Assembly: GCA_963700955.1 (NCBI GenBank)
Contig: CAVOZH010000004.1
Span: 186,001 to 250,000 of the forward strand
Length of the DNA: 64,000 bases
Reading direction: 5' to 3'
From: Nocardioides_C sp963700955
GTDB taxonomy: Bacteria > Actinomycetota > Actinomycetes > Propionibacteriales > Nocardioidaceae
This document shows, piece after piece, positions 36,563 to 44,918 of the stretch. The notes under the pieces were generated by a model that did no database searches, was not told where the DNA came from, and saw nothing but the letters and a program-made list of their open reading frames with translations. A program made the translations under genes and the position numbers. The number at the start of each line of letters is the position of its first letter. Position 1 is the first letter of the stretch.

Positions 36563-36952
36563 GTGGAAACCGCATCGACCTCCCAACAGACCTCCGAAGC
36601 GACCGACCTCGAGAGCCTCGTGGGGGAGTGGCTGGACTGGGGCCAGGCCGGCGAGCTTCTCGGCGTGAGCGTGAGCAAGGTCCGCCAGCTCATCCGCGAG
36701 AACCAGCTCGCCGCGGTCGTGCCCTCGCCCGGTGCCGGCCAGAAGGTCCCCGCCGCGCTGATCATGGACGGTGAGGTGGTCAAGGGCGTCCCCGGCGTGC
36801 TGACCGTGCTCCACGACGGCGGCTACGACCACCGCGAGGCGCTCATCTGGCTGTTCACCGACGACGAGACGCTGCCGGGTCGCCCGATCGACGCGCTGCG
36901 CGAGAACCGGGGCTCCGAGGCGAAGCGTCGCGCACAGGCGATGGCGTTCTGA
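36563..36952 (+). CDS. Rv2175c-family DNA-binding protein
   Basis: The 129-residue protein has an N-terminal winged-helix-like motif (WLDWGQAGELLGVSVSKVRQ, LIRENQLAAVVP) and a C-terminal HREALIWLFTDDETLPGRPIDALREN block matching M. tuberculosis Rv2175c, a DNA-binding substrate of PknL. A phosphoswitch with the nearby kinase is inferred from that synteny. The Thr/Ser-rich N-terminus (ETASTSQQTSEATD) is a plausible phosphorylation site. CAGAGT six bases before the GTG at 36563 is a variant -10 and suggests a leaderless transcript. Confidence 0.88.
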   Translation: METASTSQQTSEATDLESLVGEWLDWGQAGELLGVSVSKVRQLIRENQLAAVVPSPGAGQKVPAALIMDGEVVKGVPGVLTVLHDGGYDHREALIWLFTDDETLPGRPIDALRENRGSEAKRRAQAMAF

Positions 36953-37085
36953 GATTCCAGAAGAGGTCCTGACGCGGGGCCTTGGACCCCTGCCGCTGAG
37001 GCTTCCGGCTGGTTAGAGTCGGGGCGTGCAAGACCGGCGGGCAACCACGGTCGCCGGTGAGCCCAGTCCTCGAGAGGATCAAGAG

Positions 37086-37529
37086 ATGAGCGGTCTCGCA
37101 GCACTCCTTGCCGGCCACACCAAGCCCGACCTCTACCGCTGGCACAGCGCTGCGCATGTCGAGGACATCGCGCACGCGGTCGAGAAAGCCGGGTGGCGCT
37201 TCTTCTACCTCGACGGCTGGACCGTTGAGGACAAGGAGTCCTTCCTGAAGGCTGCGGGTGCGGCACTCGACCTGCCCGACTACGACGGCGCGAGCTTCGA
37301 CGTGCTCTCCGACCGGCTGGCCGACCTCACCGCCGACGGCAAGGAGGGGATCGTCCTCATCTGGGACGGCTGGAGCCCCCTTGCGCGAGCGGACGAGCAG
37401 GCCTTCAACGTCGCGCTGACGGTGTTCGGGGGCCGCGTCAACGCCGAGCGCGGAGACAAGATCGCGGTGCTCCTTCGTGGCGAGGGACCCTCGATCGACG
37501 TACCCGAGCTGCCCGACGGGCCGCACTGA
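37086..37529 (+). CDS. Barstar-family protein
   Basis: The 147-residue protein resembles barstar: GWRFFYLDGWTVEDKESFLKAA, DYDGASFDVLSDRLADL, and a late IAVLLRG. Barstar proteins bind and inhibit guanyl-specific RNases of the barnase type. No barnase-like gene lies nearby, so a housekeeping or orphan role is possible. ATG at 37086 has GAGAGG upstream; a GTG at 37026 also has TAGAGT six bases before it and would add 20 residues, so either start is possible. It is convergent with the polyprenyl synthase. Confidence 0.8.
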   Translation: MSGLAALLAGHTKPDLYRWHSAAHVEDIAHAVEKAGWRFFYLDGWTVEDKESFLKAAGAALDLPDYDGASFDVLSDRLADLTADGKEGIVLIWDGWSPLARADEQAFNVALTVFGGRVNAERGDKIAVLLRGEGPSIDVPELPDGPH

Positions 37530-37563
37530 CCGCCGACCTGCGCAGTGCCCTCTCGGGCCGAGG

Positions 37564-38661
37564 TCAGACCGCCCGCTGGGTGGCCGCTGCGGCAAGCTCG
37601 CGCAGCACCATCCGGGCGCCGTTCGTCACCGGCGCGGCCTCGAGCGCTTCGAGGCAGCGGGTGGTCAGGTCGTCGATCATCGCCTCAACGCGCGCGTGGG
37701 CACCCGAGGCCTCGATGATCTGCCGGAGCGCGTCGACCTCCGAGGAGTCGAGGGCGGTCCCGAGACTCCTGTCGAGGTGACGGGCGTCCTCCTCCGACGC
37801 GTGCTCGAGGGCCAGAGCCACCAGGACCGTGCGCTTGCCCTCCACGAGGTCGTCGCCTGCCGGCTTCCCGGTCACCTCCGGGTCGCCGAAGACGCCGAGC
37901 AGGTCGTCACGCAGCTGGAACGCCTCCCCGAGCGGCAGGCCGAACGCGCTGAGCGCCTCGAAGACCTCCGGCCCGCCCCCCGCGAGAGAGGCCCCGATGT
38001 GCAGCGGACGCTCGACGGAGTACTTCGCCGACTTGTAGCGCAGGACGGTCATCGCGGCCTCGACGTCCGATGCCCGCCGGGCCTGGACCGACACGTCGAG
38101 GAACTGGCCGGCGATCACCTCGCCGCGTGTGGTGTCGAGGTAGCCGAGCGCGTCGATCACCCGGACCTGGTCGAACCCTGACGTCCGCAGCAGCTCGTCG
38201 GCCCAGGACAGCAGAAGGTCGCCGAGCAGGATCGCCGCGGCGGCTCCGTACTGAGCAGGGTCGCCGCCCCAGCCGGCCTCACGGTGCTGCTGCTCGAAGG
38301 CCCGGTGTGTGGCGGGGCGGCCCCGTCGTACGTCGGAGGCGTCCATGTAGTCGTCGTGGACCAGCGCGCTCGCATGGAGGAGCTCCAGGGCGGCGGCCGC
38401 ACGGACGAGCTGCTCGTCGTACCCCTCGTCACGCACCGCGCGGAAGCCCCAGTAGCAGAAGGCCGCCCGGAACCGCTTGCCCCCGGTGACCGCCTCGCGG
38501 GCGGCCGTGACGAGCCGGTCGGCGTCGGCGCCGAGCTCGGCGAGCCGGGCCGCCTGTACGTCGACGAACTCGTCGAGCGTCGCCTGGACGGCCGCGCGGA
38601 ATCCCGCTGCGTCCCAGGAGGCGACGGGTGACGGGTGGGGGGAGGAGTGAGTGGAAGTCAC
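37564..38661 (-). CDS. Polyprenyl synthetase family protein
   Basis: The 365-residue trans-prenyltransferase has the first Asp-rich motif LVHDDYMDASDVRRG, a preceding GGKRFRAAF, and second Asp-rich motif FQLRDDLLGVFGD. It elongates allylic diphosphates with isopentenyl diphosphate to make polyprenyl diphosphates (geranylgeranyl or longer). It corresponds in position to M. tuberculosis idsA2 (Rv2173). TAGGCT seven bases before GTG 38661 fixes the start and implies leaderless mRNA; the longer in-frame ORF upstream has no such support. It is divergent from metF, 62 bases apart. Confidence 0.9.
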   Translation of the reverse strand: MTSTHSSPHPSPVASWDAAGFRAAVQATLDEFVDVQAARLAELGADADRLVTAAREAVTGGKRFRAAFCYWGFRAVRDEGYDEQLVRAAAALELLHASALVHDDYMDASDVRRGRPATHRAFEQQHREAGWGGDPAQYGAAAAILLGDLLLSWADELLRTSGFDQVRVIDALGYLDTTRGEVIAGQFLDVSVQARRASDVEAAMTVLRYKSAKYSVERPLHIGASLAGGGPEVFEALSAFGLPLGEAFQLRDDLLGVFGDPEVTGKPAGDDLVEGKRTVLVALALEHASEEDARHLDRSLGTALDSSEVDALRQIIEASGAHARVEAMIDDLTTRCLEALEAAPVTNGARMVLRELAAAATQRAV

Positions 38662-38723
38662 GGTCGCGAGCCTACTTTGGACAGACTCAAGACGTCCGGG
38701 GCCACCCACCTATCCTTGGGTCC

Positions 38724-39638
38724 ATGGCTCTTGGACTTCCCTCGCGCATGCCCGGCGGTGCCGCAACCGTCCGGAACCTCATCGACGCGGGTGAGAAGTC
38801 GTTCTCCTTCGAGTTCTTCCCGCCGAAGGACGAGGCCGGGGAGCGCCAGCTCTGGAAGGCGCTGCGCGAGCTCGAGGCGCTGCACCCGACGTTCGTCTCG
38901 GTGACCTACGGCGCGGGCGGGTCGACCCGGGACCGCACCGTCCGGGTGACCGAGCGGATCGGCGCGGACACCTCCATGACGCCGCTGGCACACCTGACCT
39001 GTGTGGACCACTCCCGCGAGACGCTTCGCTCGGTGATCGGGTCCTACGCCGCGGCCGGGGTGCGCAACGTGCTGGCTCTCCGCGGAGACCCGTCCGCGGG
39101 ACCCTCGGCTCCCTACACGCCGCACCCGGAGGGCCTGCGCTACGCGGTCGAGCTCGTCGAGCTGGTGCGCTCGCTCGGCGACTTCTGCGTGGGGGTGGCG
39201 GCCTTCCCCGAGGGGCACCCCTCGGCCGAGTCGCTCGACGCCGACGCGCGGGTGCTGGCGGAGAAGGCGCATGCCGGCGCGGAGTTCGCGATCACCCAGC
39301 TGTTCTTCCGGCCCGACGACTACTTCCGCCTGGCCGACCGCGTCTCGGCGCTCGGCGTCGACATCCCGATCATCCCCGGCATCATGCCGATCACGAACCT
39401 CGCGCAGATCCGGCGGATGACGGAGCTGTCCGGGGCCGCGTTGCCGACCGAGATCGTCGAACGGGTCGCCCGTCATGGCGACGACCCGGCGGCGGTGCGC
39501 AGCGAGGGGATCGCGATCGCGACCGAGCTGTGCGACACGCTGCTCGCGGGCGGTGCTCCGGGGCTGCACTTCTACACGCTCAACCGGTCGAAGGCGACCC
39601 GCGAGATCTTCGCGAACCTCCGCACCACCGTCGCCTGA
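38724..39638 (+). CDS. metF: Methylenetetrahydrofolate reductase
   Basis: The 304-residue enzyme reduces 5,10-methylene-THF to 5-methyl-THF for methionine synthesis. Visible motifs are FSFEFFPPKDEAGE, VSVTYGAGGSTRDRTV, AHLTCVDHSRETL, LALRGDPSAGP and AITQLFFRPDDYFRL, GIMPITN and LHFYTLNRSKAT, as in bacterial MetF. TATCCT seven bases before ATG 38724 indicates a leaderless transcript. It shares a 62-base intergenic region with the divergent prenyl synthase. Confidence 0.93.
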   Translation: MALGLPSRMPGGAATVRNLIDAGEKSFSFEFFPPKDEAGERQLWKALRELEALHPTFVSVTYGAGGSTRDRTVRVTERIGADTSMTPLAHLTCVDHSRETLRSVIGSYAAAGVRNVLALRGDPSAGPSAPYTPHPEGLRYAVELVELVRSLGDFCVGVAAFPEGHPSAESLDADARVLAEKAHAGAEFAITQLFFRPDDYFRLADRVSALGVDIPIIPGIMPITNLAQIRRMTELSGAALPTEIVERVARHGDDPAAVRSEGIAIATELCDTLLAGGAPGLHFYTLNRSKATREIFANLRTTVA

Positions 39639-39658
39639 GCCTCCGCGGTCCCCGCCCC

Positions 39659-40963
39659 TCAGGCCTTGCCGACCGCTTGGGCGACGAGGGCGGCGCTCAG
39701 GCCGACGAACGGCACACCCGCTCCCGGCGTCGCGTGCGCCCCGGCGCAGAACACGTTCGGCCACGGAGTGGTCGTGCCGGCCCTGCGCTCGACGGTGGTG
39801 CGTCCCTGCCACAGCACCCCGTACGGCGAACCGCCCCACGTCTCGACGAGCTCCCTGGGCGAGCGGTCGATCCGCACCTCCACCGCACCGCGCACGTCGA
39901 TCCCGCGACGGGCCAGCGCGGTGACGATGTCCTCGGCCAGGCGCCCGCGTCCGAGCAGCGTCCACGCTGCACCTCCTGCGGGCGCCGACCCGTTGGTGCG
40001 TACGACGATCGACGGGTCGCCGTGGAGCACGACCTCATGGGGGAGGTCGGGCACGTCGCCTCGCAGTCCGAGGTGGCTCACGACAGGAGGCAGCGCCGGC
40101 ATCGTGCGCCGGACCATCGGCTCGAGGCAGGGCAGTCGGCGCGGGTCGATCGCACAGACCACGACATCGGCGTCGATCGCTCCTGAGTCGGTCTCCACCC
40201 CAACGACCCGGCCGTCCCGCACGACGAGGTCGCTGACCGTCGTACCGAGGCGGACGTCGACGCGACGCTCGGCGAGCCGCTTGGTCAGTGCGGCGCCGAA
40301 TGCGCCCATCCCGCCAGGCACCGTCCAGACGCCGAAGTTCTGCTCGACGTACGACATCATCCCGACCCAGGCCGGGACGTTGCGCGGGTCGTGGCCCTCC
40401 ATGACCGCGTGATGCCATGCGAGTGCGCGCAGCCGCTCGTCCTTGAACGCCTTCGTGACCCGCCTGTGCATGCTCGTGCGTGACGACAGGACCGCCTGGG
40501 TCTCACGGCCGGCGTGCTCGGGCGACCAGAGCCGCTCCAGGTAGTCGCGCCGCAGCAGGTTCCAGGTGTCGGCGAAGCCGTGGGTGTACTCGAGCCACCG
40601 GTCGCCGAGGCCCTTCCCGAGAGATGACTCGATCGCGTCGTACTGGGCGGCGCGGCTGCCCGAGGGCAAGGCCAGCACCGAGCCGTCCTCGAACCGGTGC
40701 TCACGCACAGGGTCGAGCGGCACGAGCTCGAGCTCGCGCTCCAAGGGCCGCCCGGACTTGCGGAACAGGTCGCGAAGCACCGCCGGAAGGGCTGTCGCCG
40801 TGGGGCCGGAGTCCCAGCGGTAGCCCTCGGACTCGACGTACCCGACCGCCCCGCCGACGTGGTCGAGCCGCTCGACGAGCGTGACCCGGTGCCCGAGCTT
40901 GGCGAGCCGCGCGGCCGCTGCAGCACCCCCGAGCCCGCCGCCCACGACCACCACCCTCGACAT
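39659..40963 (-). CDS. Phytoene-desaturase-like FAD-dependent oxidoreductase
   Basis: The 434-residue protein has an N-terminal Rossmann motif VVVVGGGLGGAAAAARLAKLGH and a C-terminal FAD-interaction motif FCAGAHATPGAGVPFVGLS, the arrangement of phytoene desaturases (CrtI) and related amine-oxidase-like flavoproteins. Its role in carotenoid synthesis is possible because a polyprenyl synthase lies nearby, but no phytoene synthase is seen, so the substrate is unassigned. TAGGCT seven bases before the ATG suggests leaderless transcription. Confidence 0.82.
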   Translation of the reverse strand: MSRVVVVGGGLGGAAAAARLAKLGHRVTLVERLDHVGGAVGYVESEGYRWDSGPTATALPAVLRDLFRKSGRPLERELELVPLDPVREHRFEDGSVLALPSGSRAAQYDAIESSLGKGLGDRWLEYTHGFADTWNLLRRDYLERLWSPEHAGRETQAVLSSRTSMHRRVTKAFKDERLRALAWHHAVMEGHDPRNVPAWVGMMSYVEQNFGVWTVPGGMGAFGAALTKRLAERRVDVRLGTTVSDLVVRDGRVVGVETDSGAIDADVVVCAIDPRRLPCLEPMVRRTMPALPPVVSHLGLRGDVPDLPHEVVLHGDPSIVVRTNGSAPAGGAAWTLLGRGRLAEDIVTALARRGIDVRGAVEVRIDRSPRELVETWGGSPYGVLWQGRTTVERRAGTTTPWPNVFCAGAHATPGAGVPFVGLSAALVAQAVGKA

Positions 40964-41019
40964 GCCGCGAAGCCTACTGACCGGTCACCGGGGCCCGATG
41001 CCGCGGCTAGGGTGGCGAG

Positions 41020-41781
41020 GTGGCCTCCCCCGACACAGCCGCCCGCACCCCGCGTCCGCGAAAGCGTCGCGGCCCCGGCTGGGTGCCGAACCAGCACGGT
41101 GCCTGGGGGATGCTCGCGAGTCCCTTCGTCGTCGGCGTCGTTGCCGCATCACCGCGCTGGGTGCACGTGCCGCTGGTGACCCTGTGGTTCGTCGGCTACT
41201 TCGCCTTCTTCGCCACCGGGCTCTGGCTGAAGTCCGGCCGACGCGCGAGGTACCTCCCTCCAGTGCGGGCCTATGGCCTCGCCACCCTCCCGTTCGGACT
41301 GCTGGTGCTGCTCGTGCGTCCGGACCTCGTCCTGTGGGCGCCGCTGTTCGCGCCTCTCCTGCTCGCCGGGCTGTGGTTCGCGGCCCGGCGGCAGGACCGG
41401 TCGCTCGCCAGCGGCCTCGCCACGATCGTCGCCGCCTGCCTGATGACGCCTGTTGCCTACGATGCCGGCGACGGCTCCGACTGGGCGAGGGCATGGACCC
41501 TGACCGCGGTGCTGGCGGCCTACTTCGCCGGCACGCTCTTCTACGTCAAGACGATGATCCGGGAGCGGGACAGCCGGGCGCACTACTGGCTGTCGGTCGG
41601 CTATCACGTGGTCGTGGCCGTGGCCATGGCGTTCATGTCGTGGTGGCTGGCCGGGCTGTTCGCGCTGCTCGCCGTGCGGGCGGCCGCCCTCCCGGGACGT
41701 GGCGTGACACCGAAGCAGGTCGGCGTCGGCGAGATCCTCGCCAACGTCGCGGTCGTGGCGACGGCTCTGTCGGTGGTCTGA
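41020..41781 (+). CDS. YwiC-like membrane protein
   Basis: The 253-residue protein has about seven membrane helices and the YwiC opening WVPNQHGAWGMLASPFVVG. The family is uncharacterised. TAGGGT at 41008-41013 is six bases before the GTG, so the start and leaderless transcription are well supported. It is divergent from the oxidoreductase. Confidence 0.85.
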   Translation: MASPDTAARTPRPRKRRGPGWVPNQHGAWGMLASPFVVGVVAASPRWVHVPLVTLWFVGYFAFFATGLWLKSGRRARYLPPVRAYGLATLPFGLLVLLVRPDLVLWAPLFAPLLLAGLWFAARRQDRSLASGLATIVAACLMTPVAYDAGDGSDWARAWTLTAVLAAYFAGTLFYVKTMIRERDSRAHYWLSVGYHVVVAVAMAFMSWWLAGLFALLAVRAAALPGRGVTPKQVGVGEILANVAVVATALSVV

Positions 41782-41919
41782 AGGGCGGGGTCGTCGGTCG
41801 CAGAGGAGAAGCGCGCAGGCGACGAGGGTGAGCACGACGCCGTGGACCAGGAAGAGGAACCCTGGCCCTGGCGCAACCATGAGCACGAGGCCCAGCGCCG
41901 AGATGAGGCAGGAGAGGGC

Positions 41920-42285
41920 TCAGCCCTCGGCGTCGACCGCCTTGTGCAGAGAGTCCGGGTCGCGGCCGATCAGGGTCGTCCCGTCGTCGGCGGTGAGGAT
42001 CGGCCGCTGGATCAGGATCGGGTGCGCGACCATCGCGGCCACCCACTGCTCGCGGCTGTCCGGGTCGCGGGGCAGGTCGCCGAGGCCGATCTGCTCCGCC
42101 ACGGCCTCGCCGGTCCGCGCGACGTGCCACGGCTCGAGGCCGAGCCGGTCGAGCACCGCGGTGAGCTCTTCGGCGGTCGGTGGCTCGTCGAGGTAGCGGC
42201 GCACCGTGTAGTCGATGCCGGCCTCGTCGAGGTAGGCGGTCGCCGCCTGGCACTTCGAACAGGCGGGGTTGACCCAGATCTCCAT
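41920..42285 (-). CDS. ArsC/Spx-family glutaredoxin-like protein
   Basis: The 121-residue protein begins EIWVNPACSKCQAATAYLDE with a CSKC active site, and has RYLDEPPTAEELTAVLD and ILIQRPILT, the signature of ArsC-type arsenate reductases. The second Cys of the CSKC motif suggests an Spx/ArsC hybrid. It may reduce arsenate with glutathione-like thiols or act in redox regulation. It begins 1 base after the stop of the YbaK gene; the two are probably co-translated. Confidence 0.83.
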   Translation of the reverse strand: MEIWVNPACSKCQAATAYLDEAGIDYTVRRYLDEPPTAEELTAVLDRLGLEPWHVARTGEAVAEQIGLGDLPRDPDSREQWVAAMVAHPILIQRPILTADDGTTLIGRDPDSLHKAVDAEG

Positions 42286-42286
42286 C

Positions 42287-42769
42287 TCAGTCCACCTCGA
42301 GTGCGGTCGCGCCCGTGAGCTGCATCAGCTCGTCGTACGACGAGCTGAACACCGCTGAGGGGTGTCCCGCGGCTGCCCAGACCTCGTCGTACCTCTGTAG
42401 CCACGGGTCGATGTAGGTGGAGATCGGGGCCGGGTGGGCGATGGGGGAGACACCGCCGATCACCTGGCCGGTGTGCTCGCGAACGAACTCGGGCGCGGCG
42501 CGGCGGAGCTTCTTGACGCCGAGCTCGGCGGCCACCTTGCCGGTGTCGACCCGGTGCGCACCGGAGGTGAGGATCAGCACGGGGGAGCCGTCGGCGTCGA
42601 AGAGCAGGCTGTTAGCGATCGCGCCGACCTCGCAGCCGAGCGCGTCGGCGGCGAGTGCGGCGGTGTGCACGGAGTCGGGGAGCACGACGACCCTGCCGGT
42701 GCCACCGCGTCGCGCGAGCTCGTCGCGGAACCGGCCGATCGAGGAGTGCTCAGGGGAGTCGGGGCTCAT
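42287..42769 (-). CDS. YbaK/EbsC-family aminoacyl-tRNA deacylase-like protein
   Basis: The 160-residue protein has the YbaK-type fold with VGAIANSLLFDADGSPVLILTSGAHRVD, followed by GGVSPIAHP and a late FSSSYDELMQLTGAT. Such proteins clear misacylated Cys- or Ala-tRNAPro or remove amino acids from tRNA in trans. Exact specificity cannot be read. TACAGT 8 bases before ATG 42769 supports this start over the GTG at 42775. It precedes the ArsC-like gene by 1 base. Confidence 0.87.
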   Translation of the reverse strand: MSPDSPEHSSIGRFRDELARRGGTGRVVVLPDSVHTAALAADALGCEVGAIANSLLFDADGSPVLILTSGAHRVDTGKVAAELGVKKLRRAAPEFVREHTGQVIGGVSPIAHPAPISTYIDPWLQRYDEVWAAAGHPSAVFSSSYDELMQLTGATALEVD

Positions 42770-42800
42770 GGGCACCGACTGTAGTGAAGCCTCCCCCGAG

Positions 42801-43532
42801 TCAGGTCAGCGAGTGGATCGCGACGGAGATCCCGACGAAGTGGGTGGCGAACGCGATGATGGTGAACGCGTGGAACACCTCGTGGAACCCGAACCAGGCA
42901 GGGAACGGGTTCGGCCGCTGCACGCCGTAGACGAGCGCGCCGAGCAGGTAGAGCGCGGCCCCGACGAGCATCAACGTCAGCACGGGGCTGCCGAGGCGGG
43001 GGGCGAAGTCGGCGGAGAACAGCAGCGCCGCTGATGCGACCAGCCCGTAGACGGGCGTGTGCAGCCACCGCGGAGCGTCGATCCAGAAGACCCGGAACGC
43101 GATGCCCAGCGCCGCTGCCAGCCACACCACGGTCAGCAGTGTTGCGGCCCGGTCCGGTTTCAGGAGCAGCAACGAGAACGCGGTGTAGGTGCCCGCGATG
43201 TGCACGAAGATGTTCGCGTGGTCGAACCTGCGCAGTCGGTCCTTGGCTCGGGCGGACCATGTGCGGCGGTGGTAGAGCGCGGAGACGCTGAACAGCACGA
43301 CGGCGGAGACGACGAAGCCGGCCAGCCCCAGCCGGACAGACGAGCTGGGTGACCGGGCGATCAGGACCACTCCCGCAACGAGGGTCACGGGGGCGCCTGC
43401 GGCATGCAGCCACCCGCGAAGCTTCGGCTTGACCTCGTGGAGGATCTCGCGCGTGTGCTCGCTGATCCGCTCGGTGACCTCGCCGACGGACGTGCCTGGC
43501 TCTCGGGGGGCGCTGGGGCTCTTGGCGGGCAT
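42801..43532 (-). CDS. Hemolysin III / PAQR-family membrane protein
   Basis: The 243-residue protein shows seven membrane helices and the PAQR/HlyIII motifs: RGWLHAAGAPVTLVAG, VSALYHRRTW with a helix-linked His, RFDHANIFVHIAGTYTAF (Asp and His), and late GFHEVFHAFTIIAFATHF (two His). These residues form the family's putative zinc site. The name reflects family only; haemolysis is not implied. The ATG at 43532 is chosen conservatively; an in-frame ATG at 43553 would add 7 residues. Confidence 0.87.
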   Translation of the reverse strand: MPAKSPSAPREPGTSVGEVTERISEHTREILHEVKPKLRGWLHAAGAPVTLVAGVVLIARSPSSSVRLGLAGFVVSAVVLFSVSALYHRRTWSARAKDRLRRFDHANIFVHIAGTYTAFSLLLLKPDRAATLLTVVWLAAALGIAFRVFWIDAPRWLHTPVYGLVASAALLFSADFAPRLGSPVLTLMLVGAALYLLGALVYGVQRPNPFPAWFGFHEVFHAFTIIAFATHFVGISVAIHSLT

Positions 43533-43636
43533 ATGCACTCGTTTACCCACCATGTGTCGGTGGCAGGCGTCGAGCGCCAGAGGTACAGACCAGCGTGGCG
43601 GTCGCCCTGTGCAGCCGTAGGGGTGGTGAGTGGCGC

Positions 43637-43825
43637 TCAGCGCCGGGTGCGCAGGCCCACGACCATCAGCGCCAGCCCCAGAGCGGCGACGACCGGGCCC
43701 ACGATGGCCCAGAAGGTGACGCCCGTCATCGGGCTCCCCGTGACGTAGCCGAGCCCCTGGAGGGTCCACACGACGCCCACGACCAGCATCAGGCCGCCGA
43801 ACACGAGCGGTAGCGCCTTGCTCAT
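43637..43825 (-). CDS. Small membrane protein with two helices (62 aa)
   Basis: The protein is almost all hydrophobic: PLVFGGLMLVVGVVWTLQGLG and GVTFWAIVGPVVAALGLALMVVGLRTRR form two helices with a short loop. GGGAG precedes the ATG at a good distance. Function is unknown. It is separated from the downstream hemolysin III gene by about 100 bases and is divergent from the SOS cassette. Confidence 0.75.
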   Translation of the reverse strand: MSKALPLVFGGLMLVVGVVWTLQGLGYVTGSPMTGVTFWAIVGPVVAALGLALMVVGLRTRR

Positions 43826-43927
43826 GTCTCCCGAGTATGCCGTCCTGCGGTCATCCAGCGGATTTCCGGGCGCGTTCTGGGAAGAGTTGACGTCTTGTCG
43901 GCGACGAGGTGTAGCGTTGTCATCAGT

Positions 43928-43943
43928 TCGAACACATGTTCGA
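43928..43943 (+). promoter_or_regulatory. LexA-type SOS box
   Basis: TCGAACACATGTTCGA matches the actinobacterial LexA consensus TCGAAC-N4-GTTCGA without mismatch. TTGACG (43887-43892) and TAGCGT (43912-43917), 19 bases apart, form a possible promoter whose start point would fall within the box. It precedes the DUF6504-HEPN-dnaE2 operon. Confidence 0.9.
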
Positions 43944-43950
43944 ACAACCT

Positions 43951-44009
43951 GCCGGCGGGGGTGACCTCGACCCCCACCCCCGCCGGCACCACCGCTCTTT
44001 CGCGTGGTG
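43951..44009 (+). promoter_or_regulatory. Two consecutive leader hairpins downstream of the SOS box
   Basis: GCCGGCGGGGGT at 43951-43962 pairs with ACCCCCGCCGGC at 43976-43987, a 12-bp stem. A second stem then uses CACCAC (43987-43992) and GTGGTG (44004-44009). Both lie in the transcribed leader between the LexA box and the gene at 44082. They may limit basal read-through or stabilise the mRNA. There is no poly-T tail, so termination is uncertain. Confidence 0.5.
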
Positions 44010-44081
44010 GTGGAGGGGTTCGCGGGGTCGAGCAGGGGTCGAGTCAGCAGTAGTCGGTAGCTCTAGCCGGAGGGTGAGCAG

Positions 44082-44438
44082 ATGCGGCGGTACGACGATC
44101 CCGTGGATGTGCGCAGGGGGATGGTGGACGGGTCCGAGGGGCCCGAGCAGTTCTTGTGGCGAGGACGGTTGTGGAAGGTGCACGCCGTGGTCGCCCACTG
44201 GGTGGAGACCGGGGCGTGGTGGGACTCCGCAGGTGCCCGCGCGGTCCTCGGCACCGAGGCCGGAGAGGTCGGTGGGCGGGCGCTGAGCGTGCTTCCCGAC
44301 CTGACGGCCGAGCGTGAGGTCTGGCGGGTCGAGGCCTCGCGAGGCCGGCTCAGCGCCGAAGGCGGGGGAGGCGGCGTCTTCGACCTCCTCTTCGACTGGG
44401 CCGAGGGCAGCTGGCGCCTGGCCGGCTGCGTGGACTGA
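44082..44438 (+). CDS. DUF6504 family protein
   Basis: The 118-residue protein has a DUF6504-like core: FLWRGRLWKVHAVVAHWVETGAWW, EREVWRVEAS and GVFDLLFDWAEGSWRLAGCVD. Members accompany error-prone polymerase genes in actinobacteria; function is not known. GGAGGGTGAGCAG precedes the ATG. It is the first gene behind the LexA box, followed by the HEPN gene 12 bases later. Confidence 0.82.
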   Translation: MRRYDDPVDVRRGMVDGSEGPEQFLWRGRLWKVHAVVAHWVETGAWWDSAGARAVLGTEAGEVGGRALSVLPDLTAEREVWRVEASRGRLSAEGGGGGVFDLLFDWAEGSWRLAGCVD

Positions 44439-44450
44439 GGGGAGACACAG

Positions 44451-44918
44451 ATGACCACCGGCCCCTTCGTGCCCCACCCCTTCGACCTCCCCGCAGCGAC
44501 GCACGCCTACCTCGAGCGGGCGGCGCTCTCCCTGCGGGAGGCGATCACCTCCACCGAGGTGACTCTGCGCTACGCCCACGCCCATGTGGCCGCCCTGCGG
44601 GCGACGGCCGCTCTGCTGGCGGCGCGTGCTCACCCCGCCGGGCCACGCCGTGGTCGCCCCGCCCAGAAGAACGCCTGGGTATTGCTCGCGGAGGTGGCGC
44701 CCGAGTTCAGCGAGTGGGCCGCCTTCTTCGCCGCGGGTGCTCCGAAGCGTGCCGCCGCGGAGGCGGGCTCCTCGCGGGCCGTCTCCGAGCGGGAGGCCGA
44801 CGACCTCGTCCGCGACGCCGACCGCTTCCTCGGCCTCGTGGAGCAGTCGCTCGGTCTCGACCGGCACGTTCCCTTCCAGGAGCACCTCCCCAGTGCGGGG
44901 CCGACCTGTGTCGCCTGA
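44451..44918 (+). CDS. SAV_6107-type HEPN protein
   Basis: The 155-residue, mostly helical protein has the SAV_6107 HEPN pattern (YLERAALSLREAITSTEVTLRYAHAHVAALRA, KNAWVLLAEVAPEFSEWAAFFA and a late AVSEREADDLVRDADRFL). HEPN domains are often RNA-binding or RNase-like, but the canonical Rx4-6H motif is not evident here, so this is a role by family only. It overlaps the start of the dnaE2 gene by 11 bases and is in the same SOS-controlled operon. Confidence 0.8.
   Translation: MTTGPFVPHPFDLPAATHAYLERAALSLREAITSTEVTLRYAHAHVAALRATAALLAARAHPAGPRRGRPAQKNAWVLLAEVAPEFSEWAAFFAAGAPKRAAAEAGSSRAVSEREADDLVRDADRFLGLVEQSLGLDRHVPFQEHLPSAGPTCVA

Noticed and set aside
41149..41886. Long minus-strand ORF with a hydrophobic start (LMVAPGPGFLFLVHGVVLTLVACALLLC)
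   Set aside because: It runs fully antisense to the well-supported YwiC-like gene. Only the first 45 residues look membrane-like, with no stop there; a small gene cannot be supported without one.
43936..44286. ORF starting inside the LexA box with three consecutive Trp codons, reminiscent of a trp attenuator leader
   Set aside because: The Trp codons come from a GTGGTGGTGG hairpin arm, and the frame continues out of phase through the DUF6504 gene. No trp gene is nearby.
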